From: an uncultured Bacteroidota bacterium
GTDB taxonomy: Bacteria > Bacteroidota > Bacteroidia > Bacteroidales > P3
NCBI GenBank assembly: GCA_902762805.1
Contig: CACWPQ010000002.1
Coordinates: 62,001 to 126,000, forward strand
Direction of reading: 5' to 3'
Length of the DNA stretch: 64,000 nucleotides
The notes under the pieces were generated by a model that saw only the letters and a program-made list of their open reading frames with translations, was not told the DNA's origin and did not search any database. A program made the translations under genes and the position numbers. This document shows positions 47,299 to 55,142 of this stretch, piece by piece. Within the stretch, counting starts at the first letter, position 1. Every line of letters starts with the position of its first letter.

Positions 47299-47642
47299 CG
47301 TATAAGGGTTTTAAAAGTTTCTATTGTACCTTCGGGCGAGCAGCCGTTGTTGCAGGCGAAGTAAACCTGCTCGCCGTCGATGTTGATGTTTTTGATGGGG
47401 GCGGAATGGTTACTCCCGAGGCCGAGTGGCAGTATCAATGCCGCCAGGCAGGCGGCTGCGGCTGCGTAGGGCCACCACCTGTGGCGTGCTTTCGGAGTGG
47501 GGCCGATGGTGCCGGGCGTGGTGTTCCACACGGCGCGGCGTATCTCGCGGTTCAGTTCTGCGTCGCCGTAAGGGTAGCGTGTTGCCTTCAGCTTCTCGCT
47601 GTAGGCTTTTATCTGTTGGTCGAAATCGTGCATGTCTTTCAT
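47295..47642 (-). CDS. Small single-span membrane protein, probable anti-sigma factor
   Basis: The 115-residue product has a charged cytoplasmic N-terminus (FDQQIKAYSEKLKATRYPYG), one hydrophobic segment (about residues 56-74, WWPYAAAAACLAALILPLGL) and a short periplasmic tail with CNNGC. Its position, overlapping the ECF sigma gene by four bases, and its topology suggest it holds that sigma factor at the membrane. No zinc-binding HxxxCxxC motif is present. Confidence 0.65.
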   Translation of the reverse strand: MKDMHDFDQQIKAYSEKLKATRYPYGDAELNREIRRAVWNTTPGTIGPTPKARHRWWPYAAAAACLAALILPLGLGSNHSAPIKNINIDGEQVYFACNNGCSPEGTIETFKTLIR

Positions 47643-48109
47643 TGGTTGTATTGTTTACGAAGTTTGCGCAGCGCACGCGTCAAGCGCATACTGACGGCGG
47701 CCACCGTGAGGCCGGTGATCTGGGCGGTCTCTTTGTAGCTGAAACCTTGAGCATGGGCTTTGATGACGGTGCGGTCGGGCTCTGGAAAGGTGTCGATGAG
47801 TTCAGTCAGATGGTCGTAATTGTCAGACGGGTCGGGTCTGTCGGGACTGTCTGTCAGGCGTGGGGCGGGTTGGTTGCTTGTCTTTCTGGTCAGTGAAATC
47901 ATTGTGTTTGTGGCCACTCGGAATATCCATGTGCGTTCAGAACATCGATGGTCAAAGCTTCCAAAGCCTCGCCACAGGTCGCAGAGCACCTCGTGGAAGG
48001 CGTCCTCGGTGGTCCATGCCGCGCTGAGGCGGTAGCTGCTGCAGACACTCCATATCAGGTTGCGATGCTGCTGGATCATCTTCGTGAATATCTGTTCGTC
48101 GGTTTCCAT
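47639..48109 (-). CDS. ECF-type RNA polymerase sigma factor (module 1)
   Basis: The 156-residue protein has sigma region 2 (FTKMIQQHRNLIWSVCSSYR, EDAFHEVLCDLWRGFGSF, WIFRVATNTMI) and region 4 (LTELIDTFPEPDRTVIKAHA, FSYKETAQITGLTVAAVSMR), separated by a linker rich in Pro, Asp and Ser. I start at the ATG at 48109 (METDEQIFTK). It is divergent from a second ECF sigma gene starting 160 bases away and overlaps its own putative anti-sigma gene. Confidence 0.92.
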   Translation of the reverse strand: METDEQIFTKMIQQHRNLIWSVCSSYRLSAAWTTEDAFHEVLCDLWRGFGSFDHRCSERTWIFRVATNTMISLTRKTSNQPAPRLTDSPDRPDPSDNYDHLTELIDTFPEPDRTVIKAHAQGFSYKETAQITGLTVAAVSMRLTRALRKLRKQYNQ

Positions 48110-48269
48110 TTTATGATAAGAAAACGTTTCTGCTGCTGTTTTGTTACGCCTTATTAGACGCACCGACGGGGCCAATCACAACTCATAGCACAAAATTTTT
48201 GCGTTTTTTTTTCGTTATGGTGTAAGATTCAACATCCTTTGCGCAACTATTATATGTAAACGGACAAGA

Positions 48270-48767
48270 TTGACTGCCAAGGAATATAACACTGATGTTC
48301 GGCTGTGGGCCGACGATGCGATGCGCTTCGCTTTGCGCTGCGGCGGAAGCCGGAACGACTGCGAAGACGCCGTGCAGGAAGCCCTGGCGGCCCTCTGGAA
48401 CCACCGCGACGAGGTGCCCCGCGAGAAGGGGAAGGGCTATGTCCTCAGCGCCGCCTACCGCTCACTGATGATGACCATGCGCCACGGCAGGGTGGTGCAG
48501 ATGCATGCCGCCACGGCAATGCCCGAGACAGAAGAAGCGCCCGACGAGCGCTTCGACCTCCGCGAGGCCATCGAGCACGCCCTGCAGACATTGCCCGAGG
48601 TGCAACGCGCCATCCTCCAGCTGCGCGACGTCGAGGGCTACTCCTACCAGGAAATCGCCTCCACCCTCTCGCTCTCCGACCAGCAGGTGCAGGTCTACCT
48701 CTTCCGCGCCCGCGTCAAAATGCGTAAACAACTGATACAAATGGGATATGACAACCAAGATAGATAA
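48270..48767 (+). CDS. ECF-type RNA polymerase sigma factor (module 2), TTG start
   Basis: The 165-residue protein has region 2 (NDCEDAVQEALAALWNHRDE, YVLSAAYRSLMMTMRHGR) and region 4 (ALQTLPEVQRAILQLRDVEG, YSYQEIASTLSLSDQQVQVY). No ATG fits upstream, so the likely start is the TTG at 48270. The ATG at 48754 of the next gene lies inside its 3' end. It heads an operon with a putative anti-sigma factor and a barrel protein. Confidence 0.92.
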   Translation: MTAKEYNTDVRLWADDAMRFALRCGGSRNDCEDAVQEALAALWNHRDEVPREKGKGYVLSAAYRSLMMTMRHGRVVQMHAATAMPETEEAPDERFDLREAIEHALQTLPEVQRAILQLRDVEGYSYQEIASTLSLSDQQVQVYLFRARVKMRKQLIQMGYDNQDR

Positions 48768-49542
48768 CACCAACTACGAGCTTTGGCTCCTGCGCTACGC
48801 CGAGGGCGACCTCGGTGCCGACGAGCGCGCCGCCGTCGAAGCCTGGCTCGCCGGCCACCCCGAGGCCGCCGCAGAGCTGGCCCTCTACCGCGAAGCCCCG
48901 CGGCTGGAGCGCGACCAGAGCGTCCGGTATGTTGCAACACCGTTGCAACCCGCCGCCCCGCGTTCCCTCTGGCCCCTCCTCGCCCGCTGGAGCGCCGCCG
49001 CTGCCGTCATAGCCGCCCTCATGCTGCCGGCCCTCCGCATGGGCGGCCTGGCCACGCTGCCCCCGCAGGAAGAAGCCCCACAAATGATAGCCGAAGCCAC
49101 CCTCCCCGCAGCCGCGAAAGAACAAGCAAAGACCATAGCAACCAAGAAAAATCCAGAAAAACTAAAAAGACTAGAAAAACTAGAAAAACTAGAAAGACTA
49201 GAAAGACTAGAAAAACTAGAAAGACTAGAAAAACCAGAAGCCCCGCTAACCAAAGACTCCCTCTCGCCCGTGCCTTCCCCTACCGCTCCCCTACCCTCCA
49301 CCAACCTCATCGCCCTCGAAGAAGAAGCGGCGCCCATACACTCACAATCCCTCATCGCACAAGAGCCCGACGACTGGGGCGACCGCCTGCTGGCACTCAA
49401 CAGCGCCACCCACGAAAGCCTTTCGCACACCACCGGCGGCCGCCTGGTGAGCCGCTTGCTGCCCGGCAACGACCAGCTGACCGAGCACCTGGTGGATCCC
49501 CTCCGCGAAGGAATGAACAACATCCGGAACAAACGTAAATAA
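48748..49542 (+). CDS. Putative anti-sigma factor with a KLE tripeptide repeat
   Basis: The 264-residue product has an N-terminal cytoplasmic region (NYELWLLRYAEGDLGADERA), one membrane helix (about residues 80-97, SAAAAVIAALMLPAL) and a periplasmic part. The latter begins with a highly regular stretch, KRLEKLEKLERLERLEKLER (about 138-160), encoded by near-identical 9-mers (CTAGAAAAA/CTAGAAAGA). A further stretch, SPTAPLPST, is read from CCCCTACC repeat units. It overlaps the sigma gene by 20 bases. The tripeptide run should form a rigid charged helix, and its length may vary between strains. Confidence 0.8.
   Translation: MTTKIDNTNYELWLLRYAEGDLGADERAAVEAWLAGHPEAAAELALYREAPRLERDQSVRYVATPLQPAAPRSLWPLLARWSAAAAVIAALMLPALRMGGLATLPPQEEAPQMIAEATLPAAAKEQAKTIATKKNPEKLKRLEKLEKLERLERLEKLERLEKPEAPLTKDSLSPVPSPTAPLPSTNLIALEEEAAPIHSQSLIAQEPDDWGDRLLALNSATHESLSHTTGGRLVSRLLPGNDQLTEHLVDPLREGMNNIRNKRK
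49160..49240 (+). repeat. Tandem 9-mer CTAGAAAAA in the anti-sigma gene
   Basis: About eight copies of CTAGAAAAA, CTAGAAAGA or a close variant, in frame, encode (K/R)LE. AT-rich against C-rich surroundings. Confidence 0.85.
49270..49300 (+). repeat. Translated CCCCTACC units in the anti-sigma gene
   Basis: CCTTCCCCTACCGCT and CCCCTACCCTCC keep the 11-base spacing of the intergenic CCCCTACCNNN units. Here they are translated as SPTAPLPST. Confidence 0.6.
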
Positions 49543-49556
49543 TACCCCATATCATC

Positions 49557-50843
49557 ATGAAAAAAACATTCGTCCGCCTCATGGCATTCTTCGCCCCCAT
49601 GGTGCCGCTCACACTCTCGGCACAGACCTACAGTCAGCCCATCCCCGACAACATCACCGAGATACGCGTTGAAGACAACGCCCGTGTGGTGGTGACCGAA
49701 GGCGCCGACGCCACCATAGCCTCCGCCACCAACGAGCGCGTGGCCACAGTCAAAGGCACCCGCATGCTCGTCAGCGACAACGTCAACGCCACCATCACCC
49801 TGCCCGCCGGGCGCCCCTTCACCGTTGTGGCCGAAGACCACTCCCAGGTCGTCTTCCAAGGCTCCTTTGGCAAGAGCCCATCATTCACCGTACGCAGCGA
49901 AGATTACGCCTCGGTCACCTTCTCCGGCTCGCGCGCCGACACCCTCCGCACCACCGACCTCAACCTGCGCGCCGACGACTACTCGCGCATCAACTCCGAC
50001 ATCGTCATCTCCAGCCTCAACTTCAACTTCCAAGCCAACGACTACGCCGCAATCAACCTTGCCTGCAAGAACAAACACCACAGCTCCGGCACCGGCACCA
50101 TCCACATCAACGACAAGGCCACAATCGACTTCAACATCTGCTCCGGCGACACCACCACACCCTTCGACGCCACCTCCACACACCTGGTCCCCGTCAAACC
50201 GCAATCCGCCACCAACCGAAAAACCTCCTTCTGGCAACGCCGCGACGTGGCCCTCAACTTCGCCTGGGGCTTCCACAACTGGGGCTCCGAACCCCTCGGC
50301 GGCTTCAGCGGCGTCGACGGCCCCGCCAACGTGCGCACCTCCTTCAACCACATCCACCTCTCTGTCGACTTCCCCCTCGTCGGCACACGTCACACCGGCC
50401 TCTACATCGGCCTCGGCCTCGACTGGGACAAATACAAATTCACCACCCCCGAAGTCACCTTCGACCCCGCCTCCGCCACCTTCGCCCAAGGCACCACGCA
50501 GGACTGCTCCTCGCGCCTCCTCACACGCTACGTCGTCGTACCCCTCACACTCCGCATCGACCTCTGGCACGACTGGCACCTCTCCCTCGCCGCACTCCCC
50601 GGCATCCACTGGAGCGGCTCCCACACAGGCCTCCGACGCGAATACGAAACCTCCGACCGCGAAGAACTACAGAAAGACCAAACCGTCAACCAACACATCA
50701 ACCCCTACAAACTCGACCTCCGCGCCACCCTCTCCTACGACTTCATCGGCCTCTACCTCCAGGTGCCCACCCGCAGCACCATGAAAGCACCCGTCCAGGA
50801 ACTCTACCCCATCCGCTTCGGCATCATGCTCACCCTCGACTAG
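49557..50843 (+). CDS. Outer membrane barrel protein with N-terminal beta-helix-like domain
   Basis: The 428-residue protein has a signal peptide (KTFVRLMAFFAPMVPLTLSA). An N-terminal region of short beta repeats follows (ITEIRVEDNARVVVTEGADA, VVAEDHSQVVFQGSFG), like the GIN/DUF2807 adhesin-type fold. Finally comes a barrel of about 200 residues (RDVALNFAWGFHNWGSEPLG, HTGLYIGLGLDWDKYKF, FGIMLTLD). It is the third gene of ECF module 2, so it is probably the output or sensor of that system. The stop codon is followed directly by 13 C. Confidence 0.8.
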   Translation: MKKTFVRLMAFFAPMVPLTLSAQTYSQPIPDNITEIRVEDNARVVVTEGADATIASATNERVATVKGTRMLVSDNVNATITLPAGRPFTVVAEDHSQVVFQGSFGKSPSFTVRSEDYASVTFSGSRADTLRTTDLNLRADDYSRINSDIVISSLNFNFQANDYAAINLACKNKHHSSGTGTIHINDKATIDFNICSGDTTTPFDATSTHLVPVKPQSATNRKTSFWQRRDVALNFAWGFHNWGSEPLGGFSGVDGPANVRTSFNHIHLSVDFPLVGTRHTGLYIGLGLDWDKYKFTTPEVTFDPASATFAQGTTQDCSSRLLTRYVVVPLTLRIDLWHDWHLSLAALPGIHWSGSHTGLRREYETSDREELQKDQTVNQHINPYKLDLRATLSYDFIGLYLQVPTRSTMKAPVQELYPIRFGIMLTLD

Positions 50844-50856
50844 CCCCCCCCCCCCC
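50844..50856 (+). repeat. Homopolymer of 13 C after the barrel gene
   Basis: A run of 13 C follows the TAG stop codon. It lies outside coding sequence, so slippage would not change a protein. The exact length may not be reliable in short-read assembly. Confidence 0.7.
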
Positions 50857-50875
50857 ACGACAAAAAGTAACCCTA

Positions 50876-50957
50876 TTTTCCCATCGATGGGAAAATAAGG
50901 GAAAGGGCCGAACAATTACCCTAGAGAACCCCTACCATCCCCCTACCAATCCCCTGG
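50876..50957 (+). repeat. Dispersed element: CCCATCGATGGG palindrome plus 11-bp C-rich units (copy 2)
   Basis: The palindrome TTTTCCCATCGATGGGAAAA is followed by TAAGGGAAAGGGCCGAACAA and then ACCCTAGAGAA, CCCCTACCATC, CCCCTACCAAT and CCCCTGG at 11-base steps. It lies about 130 bases before the T9SS surface protein gene. Confidence 0.9.
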
Positions 50958-51037
50958 AAAAACCACCCCCGACCGGCACAAAGTATGTTAAAAACTCTTA
51001 AAATCCACCCACAGTAGCAACAACAGCCGCAATCGCG

Positions 51038-51068
51038 TTGTCTATGTCAACAAAAAACAGTAACTTTG
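51038..51068 (+). promoter_or_regulatory. Putative promoter of the T9SS surface protein gene
   Basis: TTG at 51038-51040 and TAACTTTG at 51061-51068 with a 20-base spacer approach the Bacteroidota consensus, 22 bases before the ATG. Confidence 0.6.
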
Positions 51069-51089
51069 CAAATCAAACCACCAAACGAC

Positions 51090-53597
51090 ATGACACGCAA
51101 GCAGCTCATAACCAGCCTACTGACCGTAGCATTCACCTGCCTCGGCACCGCCCTGCACGCCCAAGGCAGCGGCGCCATCGGCAACTCCACCCCCAGCCCC
51201 GTCGTCAACGGCGGCCAATACCAATGGCCCGAAGTGCAAAGCCCCTGCCCCGAAGTACAAATCAAACAAAAGCACGACCACGTCCCCCTCCCGCAATACC
51301 AAGAGCGCCACTGGGACACCGCCATCACCTGCCGCGAGCGACAAATCGTCCTCTCCGCCATGCCCTACATCCCCGTCCAGTTCACCAACGGCTACTACTA
51401 CGTCGACACCATCCCCTACAACCCGCCAGACACCTCCTTCTGGATGAACGGACAAGGCACTCAGCAAGACATCAACTCCGACGACCGTTTCGCACCCACC
51501 GCCGTCCAGCTCGACTTCCCCTTCTTCTTCTTCGGCGTCCAGAAAACCCAGTTCCGCATCAGCGACAACGGCCACGTCACCTTCACCAACAACTTCTCCT
51601 CCGACGGCACATCCTCCCCCCTCGGATGCCCCTACAACTTCACCGCCATGCCCTGGACCTCCTCCAACACCCCAACCTACAGCGGCAACTGCTTCAACCG
51701 CATGCACGACGCCATCTACGGCGTCTACGAAGACACCTACACCGGCTCCGGCGGCAGCTACATGACCGGCAACCAAGGCATCTACTACGGCGTTGTCGAC
51801 GAATGGCCCTGCCGCAAAATCATCGCCACCTGGAACCAAATCCCTGTCTTCAACAACTCCAACCAGCGCCACTCCTACCAAATCGTCTGCTACGAAGGCT
51901 CCAACATCATCGAAGTCCACGTCAAAAACCGCACCTACAAACCCTCCACCTCCGAAGGCCTCATCGGCATCCAAAACGCCACCGGACTCCCTCAAACCAA
52001 ATCCCCCGACCCCGACAACCCCCTCTACTGGATCACCCCTGGCGCCCCCCCCGCCTTCTGGCCCGTCGGCTACAACCTCATCAGCGGCACACAAAACATC
52101 ACCCGCAAAGCCTTCCGCTTCACCCCCGTCGGCAACACCCTCTCCTACGACGGCTGGTACCGCATCCTCACCTCCTCCACCGGCGCCGACACCGCCGTCC
52201 AACTCACCACCAACCCCACCGACACCAACGGCTACTACGTCCCAGCCAACCCCGTCCTCAACCCCACAGCACCTACACTCACCCTCGCCTACGTCAGCCC
52301 CACCACCGTCTCCCGCTACTACTACCACCTCCGCTTCCGCAACGCCAACGGCGACTGGTACAACCTCAACGACACCATCACCATCGGCATCGACACCCTC
52401 AACGACCTCACCATCACCCCTGCTCAGCAGGACATCTGCCTCGGCACCTCCGCCGCACCCACCCTCGAATTCCGCTCCGTCCAGGACACCGAACTCGTCA
52501 ACTGGACCCTCACCCGAGTCTCCAACGGCCAGTCGACTCCCCTCGCCACCTCCGGCCTCTCCTTCGGCCAAATCAACGACGACGGCACCAACAAAACACT
52601 CTCCATCACCGTCAACAGCAACACCCTCCCCACCGACGGCCAGCTCAACAACAAAATCGACACCCTCATCATCCACTCCTCCGTCGACTTCGTCAGCGGA
52701 TGCCACGGCGACGCCTCCACCATGATACGCATCTTCCCCAACTTCGACACCACCGACTACGCCGGCATCTGCCGCGGCGAACAATTCACATGGGACGACG
52801 ACGGCCAGACCTACACCGAAACCACACGCCCACCCTACCCCACCGTCACCCTCCGCTCGCAACCCGGATGCGATTCCATCGTCCACCTCAACCTTACCGT
52901 CTACGACGTCTCCCACACCGTGGACCGCATCGTCGACTGCCGCCCCCTCACTTGGATCAACGGCCGCACCTACAACCAGTCCAACACCGCCACCATCGAC
53001 CGCGACACCATCGTGCTACCCAACCGCTACGGATGCGACTCCATCGTCCAGCTCGACTTCACTCTCCACCCCCTCACCGCTCGCCTCCAAGCCTCGCTCG
53101 ACCACTTCGACTACGACCACCTTGACGTCGAACTCACCGACCTCTCCACCGGCGGCGGCGAACGCGTGTGGCACATCTCCGGCTCCCCAGACCAAACCAC
53201 CCCCATCGCCTACTACACCATCCCCGTCGAACTCGACTCCGCCGTGGTCCAACTCGTCGCCGCCAGCCCCTACGGCTGCACCGACACCGCCACCCTCGTC
53301 ATCCCCTTCCACAAAGAAAGTTTCTGGGTACCCAACGCCTTCACCCCCGACAACCCCGCCGGCAACAACACCTTCGGCTCCATCAGCACACAGACCATCC
53401 AGCAGGAAATGCTCATCTACAACCGCTTCGGCGAGATGGTCTTCCGCTGCGACACCCCCGACTGCCAATGGGACGGCCGCGACCTCAACGGCAACCCCTG
53501 CATCCAAGGCGCCTACGTCTACATCATCCGCTACACCACCTCCTACCAGCCCAACAAAACCCTCCTCCGCAAAGGTACCGTCACCCTCCTCCGCTAA
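51090..53597 (+). CDS. Large secreted surface protein with T9SS type B (CHU_C) sorting domain
   Basis: The 835-residue protein has a signal peptide (KQLITSLLTVAFTCLGTALHA). A lectin/nidogen-like N-terminal domain follows (LDFPFFFFGVQKTQFRISDN, PWTSSNTPTYSG, KIIATWNQIPVF). Next come several beta-sandwich modules with repeated (G)CDSIV(H/Q)L(N/D) motifs. The C-terminal sorting domain is FWVPNAFTPDNPAGNNTFGS to YVYIIRYTTSYQPNKTLLRK. The FTPN/D-G-N and final GTV.L pattern is the type B signal exported and anchored by the type IX system. I start at the ATG at 51090. The role is probably adhesion or ligand binding. Confidence 0.9.
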   Translation: MTRKQLITSLLTVAFTCLGTALHAQGSGAIGNSTPSPVVNGGQYQWPEVQSPCPEVQIKQKHDHVPLPQYQERHWDTAITCRERQIVLSAMPYIPVQFTNGYYYVDTIPYNPPDTSFWMNGQGTQQDINSDDRFAPTAVQLDFPFFFFGVQKTQFRISDNGHVTFTNNFSSDGTSSPLGCPYNFTAMPWTSSNTPTYSGNCFNRMHDAIYGVYEDTYTGSGGSYMTGNQGIYYGVVDEWPCRKIIATWNQIPVFNNSNQRHSYQIVCYEGSNIIEVHVKNRTYKPSTSEGLIGIQNATGLPQTKSPDPDNPLYWITPGAPPAFWPVGYNLISGTQNITRKAFRFTPVGNTLSYDGWYRILTSSTGADTAVQLTTNPTDTNGYYVPANPVLNPTAPTLTLAYVSPTTVSRYYYHLRFRNANGDWYNLNDTITIGIDTLNDLTITPAQQDICLGTSAAPTLEFRSVQDTELVNWTLTRVSNGQSTPLATSGLSFGQINDDGTNKTLSITVNSNTLPTDGQLNNKIDTLIIHSSVDFVSGCHGDASTMIRIFPNFDTTDYAGICRGEQFTWDDDGQTYTETTRPPYPTVTLRSQPGCDSIVHLNLTVYDVSHTVDRIVDCRPLTWINGRTYNQSNTATIDRDTIVLPNRYGCDSIVQLDFTLHPLTARLQASLDHFDYDHLDVELTDLSTGGGERVWHISGSPDQTTPIAYYTIPVELDSAVVQLVAASPYGCTDTATLVIPFHKESFWVPNAFTPDNPAGNNTFGSISTQTIQQEMLIYNRFGEMVFRCDTPDCQWDGRDLNGNPCIQGAYVYIIRYTTSYQPNKTLLRKGTVTLLR

Positions 53598-53620
53598 CCA
53601 CTGAACACTGAACACTGAAA
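53598..53620. repeat. CACTGAA heptamers before asd
   Basis: CCACTGAACACTGAACACTG followed by AAATG forms three heptamers directly against the asd start codon, where a ribosome binding site would be expected. Confidence 0.7.
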
Positions 53621-54624
53621 TGAAGATTGCCGTCATAGGAGCCACCGGCCTCGTAGGCCGCGAGATGCTCACCGTACTGGAAGAATTCGGCTTTGCCGAC
53701 CACACCATCATCGCTGCTGCCTCAGCCCGTTCGGCCGGCAGCAGCCTCCCTTTCGCCGGGCGCCAGCTCACCGTCCTCACCGTCGACGAAGCCATCGCCC
53801 AGCGGCCCGACTACGCCATCTTCTCCGCCGGTGCAGAGGCCTCCCGCCAGTATGCCCCCCGCTTCGTCGAGCAGGGCACCACCGTCATCGACAACTCCTC
53901 CGCCTGGCGCAAAGACCCCTCCATCCCCCTCGTCGTCCCCGAAATCAACATCGCCGCCGCCACCCAAGCCATCAAGCAGTCGGGCAACCGGGCCATCATC
54001 GTGGCCAACCCCAACTGCTCCACCATTCAGATGGTGCTGGCCCTCAGCCCCCTGCAGCGCGAATACGGCATCCGCCGCATCGTCGTCGCCACCTACCAGA
54101 GCATCACCGGCACCGGCCTCAAAGCCATCCGCCAGCTCGAAGCCGAGGAGGGCGGAACCCCCTGCGCCGACCCAGCCTACGTCAACCCCATCCACCGCAA
54201 CCTCTTCCCCCACGGCGGCGACTTCCTCCCCAACGGCTACACCACCGAGGAGCAGAAGCTCATCGACGAGACGCGCAAGATATTCGCCGACCCCTCCATC
54301 GAGGTCTCCCCCACCGTGGTCCGCGTGCCCGTCGTCGGCGGCCACAGCGAGGCGGTCAACGTCGAGCTACGCCGCGACTACAACCTCGCCGACGTGCGCC
54401 GCCTGCTCGAGCAGACCCCCGGCGTGGTGCTCCAAGACGACCCCTCCGCCAACCTCTACCCCATGCCCGTCACCGCACACCACCGCAACGAGGTCTTCGT
54501 CGGACGCCTACGCCCCGACCCCTCTCAGCCGCGCACCCTCAACCTCTGGATTGTAGCCGACAACATCCGCAAGGGCGCCGCCACCAACGCCATACAAATC
54601 ATGCAACACCTTTTGAAGCCATAA
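53620..54624 (+). CDS. asd: Aspartate-semialdehyde dehydrogenase
   Basis: Asd reduces aspartyl phosphate in the pathway to lysine, threonine, methionine and diaminopimelate. The 334-residue enzyme has the NADP loop IAVIGATGLVGREML, the catalytic Cys133 in ANPNCSTIQMVLAL, and VVRVPVVGGHSEAVNVEL with the catalytic His. Residues 116-126 (QAIKQSGNRAI) lie in the loop before the Cys motif. They resemble the repeat peptide of the Pif1-like and ParC-type proteins. The segment is about six residues longer than common homologues. Confidence 0.95.
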   Translation: MKIAVIGATGLVGREMLTVLEEFGFADHTIIAAASARSAGSSLPFAGRQLTVLTVDEAIAQRPDYAIFSAGAEASRQYAPRFVEQGTTVIDNSSAWRKDPSIPLVVPEINIAAATQAIKQSGNRAIIVANPNCSTIQMVLALSPLQREYGIRRIVVATYQSITGTGLKAIRQLEAEEGGTPCADPAYVNPIHRNLFPHGGDFLPNGYTTEEQKLIDETRKIFADPSIEVSPTVVRVPVVGGHSEAVNVELRRDYNLADVRRLLEQTPGVVLQDDPSANLYPMPVTAHHRNEVFVGRLRPDPSQPRTLNLWIVADNIRKGAATNAIQIMQHLLKP

Positions 54625-54629
54625 AAAGT

Positions 54630-55142
54630 ATGAACACACTTATTCAACATATTTTGGAGAAAACACATTCGCCCCTTCTCTCCCTCCTCCTGGCCTCGCT
54701 CCTCTTCGCCTCGTGCGGCAACAAGGTGGTGCTCGACGAGGAGCGCACCTTCTCCTCCACCTGGAACCGCTTCACGCCGCAGGAGTTCGAACTCACCATC
54801 CCCAATGCCGACCTCTACTTCCATGTCGACTACACCGTCACCGTCGACACGGCCACGTTCCGCTACGACCGCCTGCCCCTCATCGTTGACATCCACAGCG
54901 CCGACGGCACCCACCGCCATATCTCGCCCACAATCACGCTGAAGGAAAACGGCCGCTGGAAAGGGCAGCAGGACGGCCCCAACCGCGTGGTCAGCGCGCG
55001 CGTGCACAACTATTTCACCTTCAACCAGAAGGGCACTTACAGCTACCAAGTGAAGCAGGGCACTTCGCAGTACGACCTCGAAGGCGTCCGCGCCTTCAGC
55101 GTCCACATCGAAGAGGCCAAACTCGACTACGACCTTGATTGA
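54630..55142 (+). CDS. gldH: Gliding motility lipoprotein GldH
   Basis: The 170-residue product has a lipoprotein signal (LASLLFASC, Cys near residue 28) and the GldH body: WNRFTPQEFELTIPNADLYF, VDTATFRYDRLPLIVDIHSADG, KENGRWKGQQDG and a closing GVRAFSVHIEEA. GldH is required for gliding in Flavobacteriia and is retained, with an unclear role, in non-gliding Bacteroidales. Its presence supports the Bacteroidota assignment. uvrC starts within its last codons. Confidence 0.9.
   Translation: MNTLIQHILEKTHSPLLSLLLASLLFASCGNKVVLDEERTFSSTWNRFTPQEFELTIPNADLYFHVDYTVTVDTATFRYDRLPLIVDIHSADGTHRHISPTITLKENGRWKGQQDGPNRVVSARVHNYFTFNQKGTYSYQVKQGTSQYDLEGVRAFSVHIEEAKLDYDLD

Noticed and set aside
51038..53125. 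A 695-codon alternative frame over the T9SS surface protein
   Set aside because: Pro/Arg/His-rich shadow translation. The other frame has a signal peptide and a CHU_C sorting domain.
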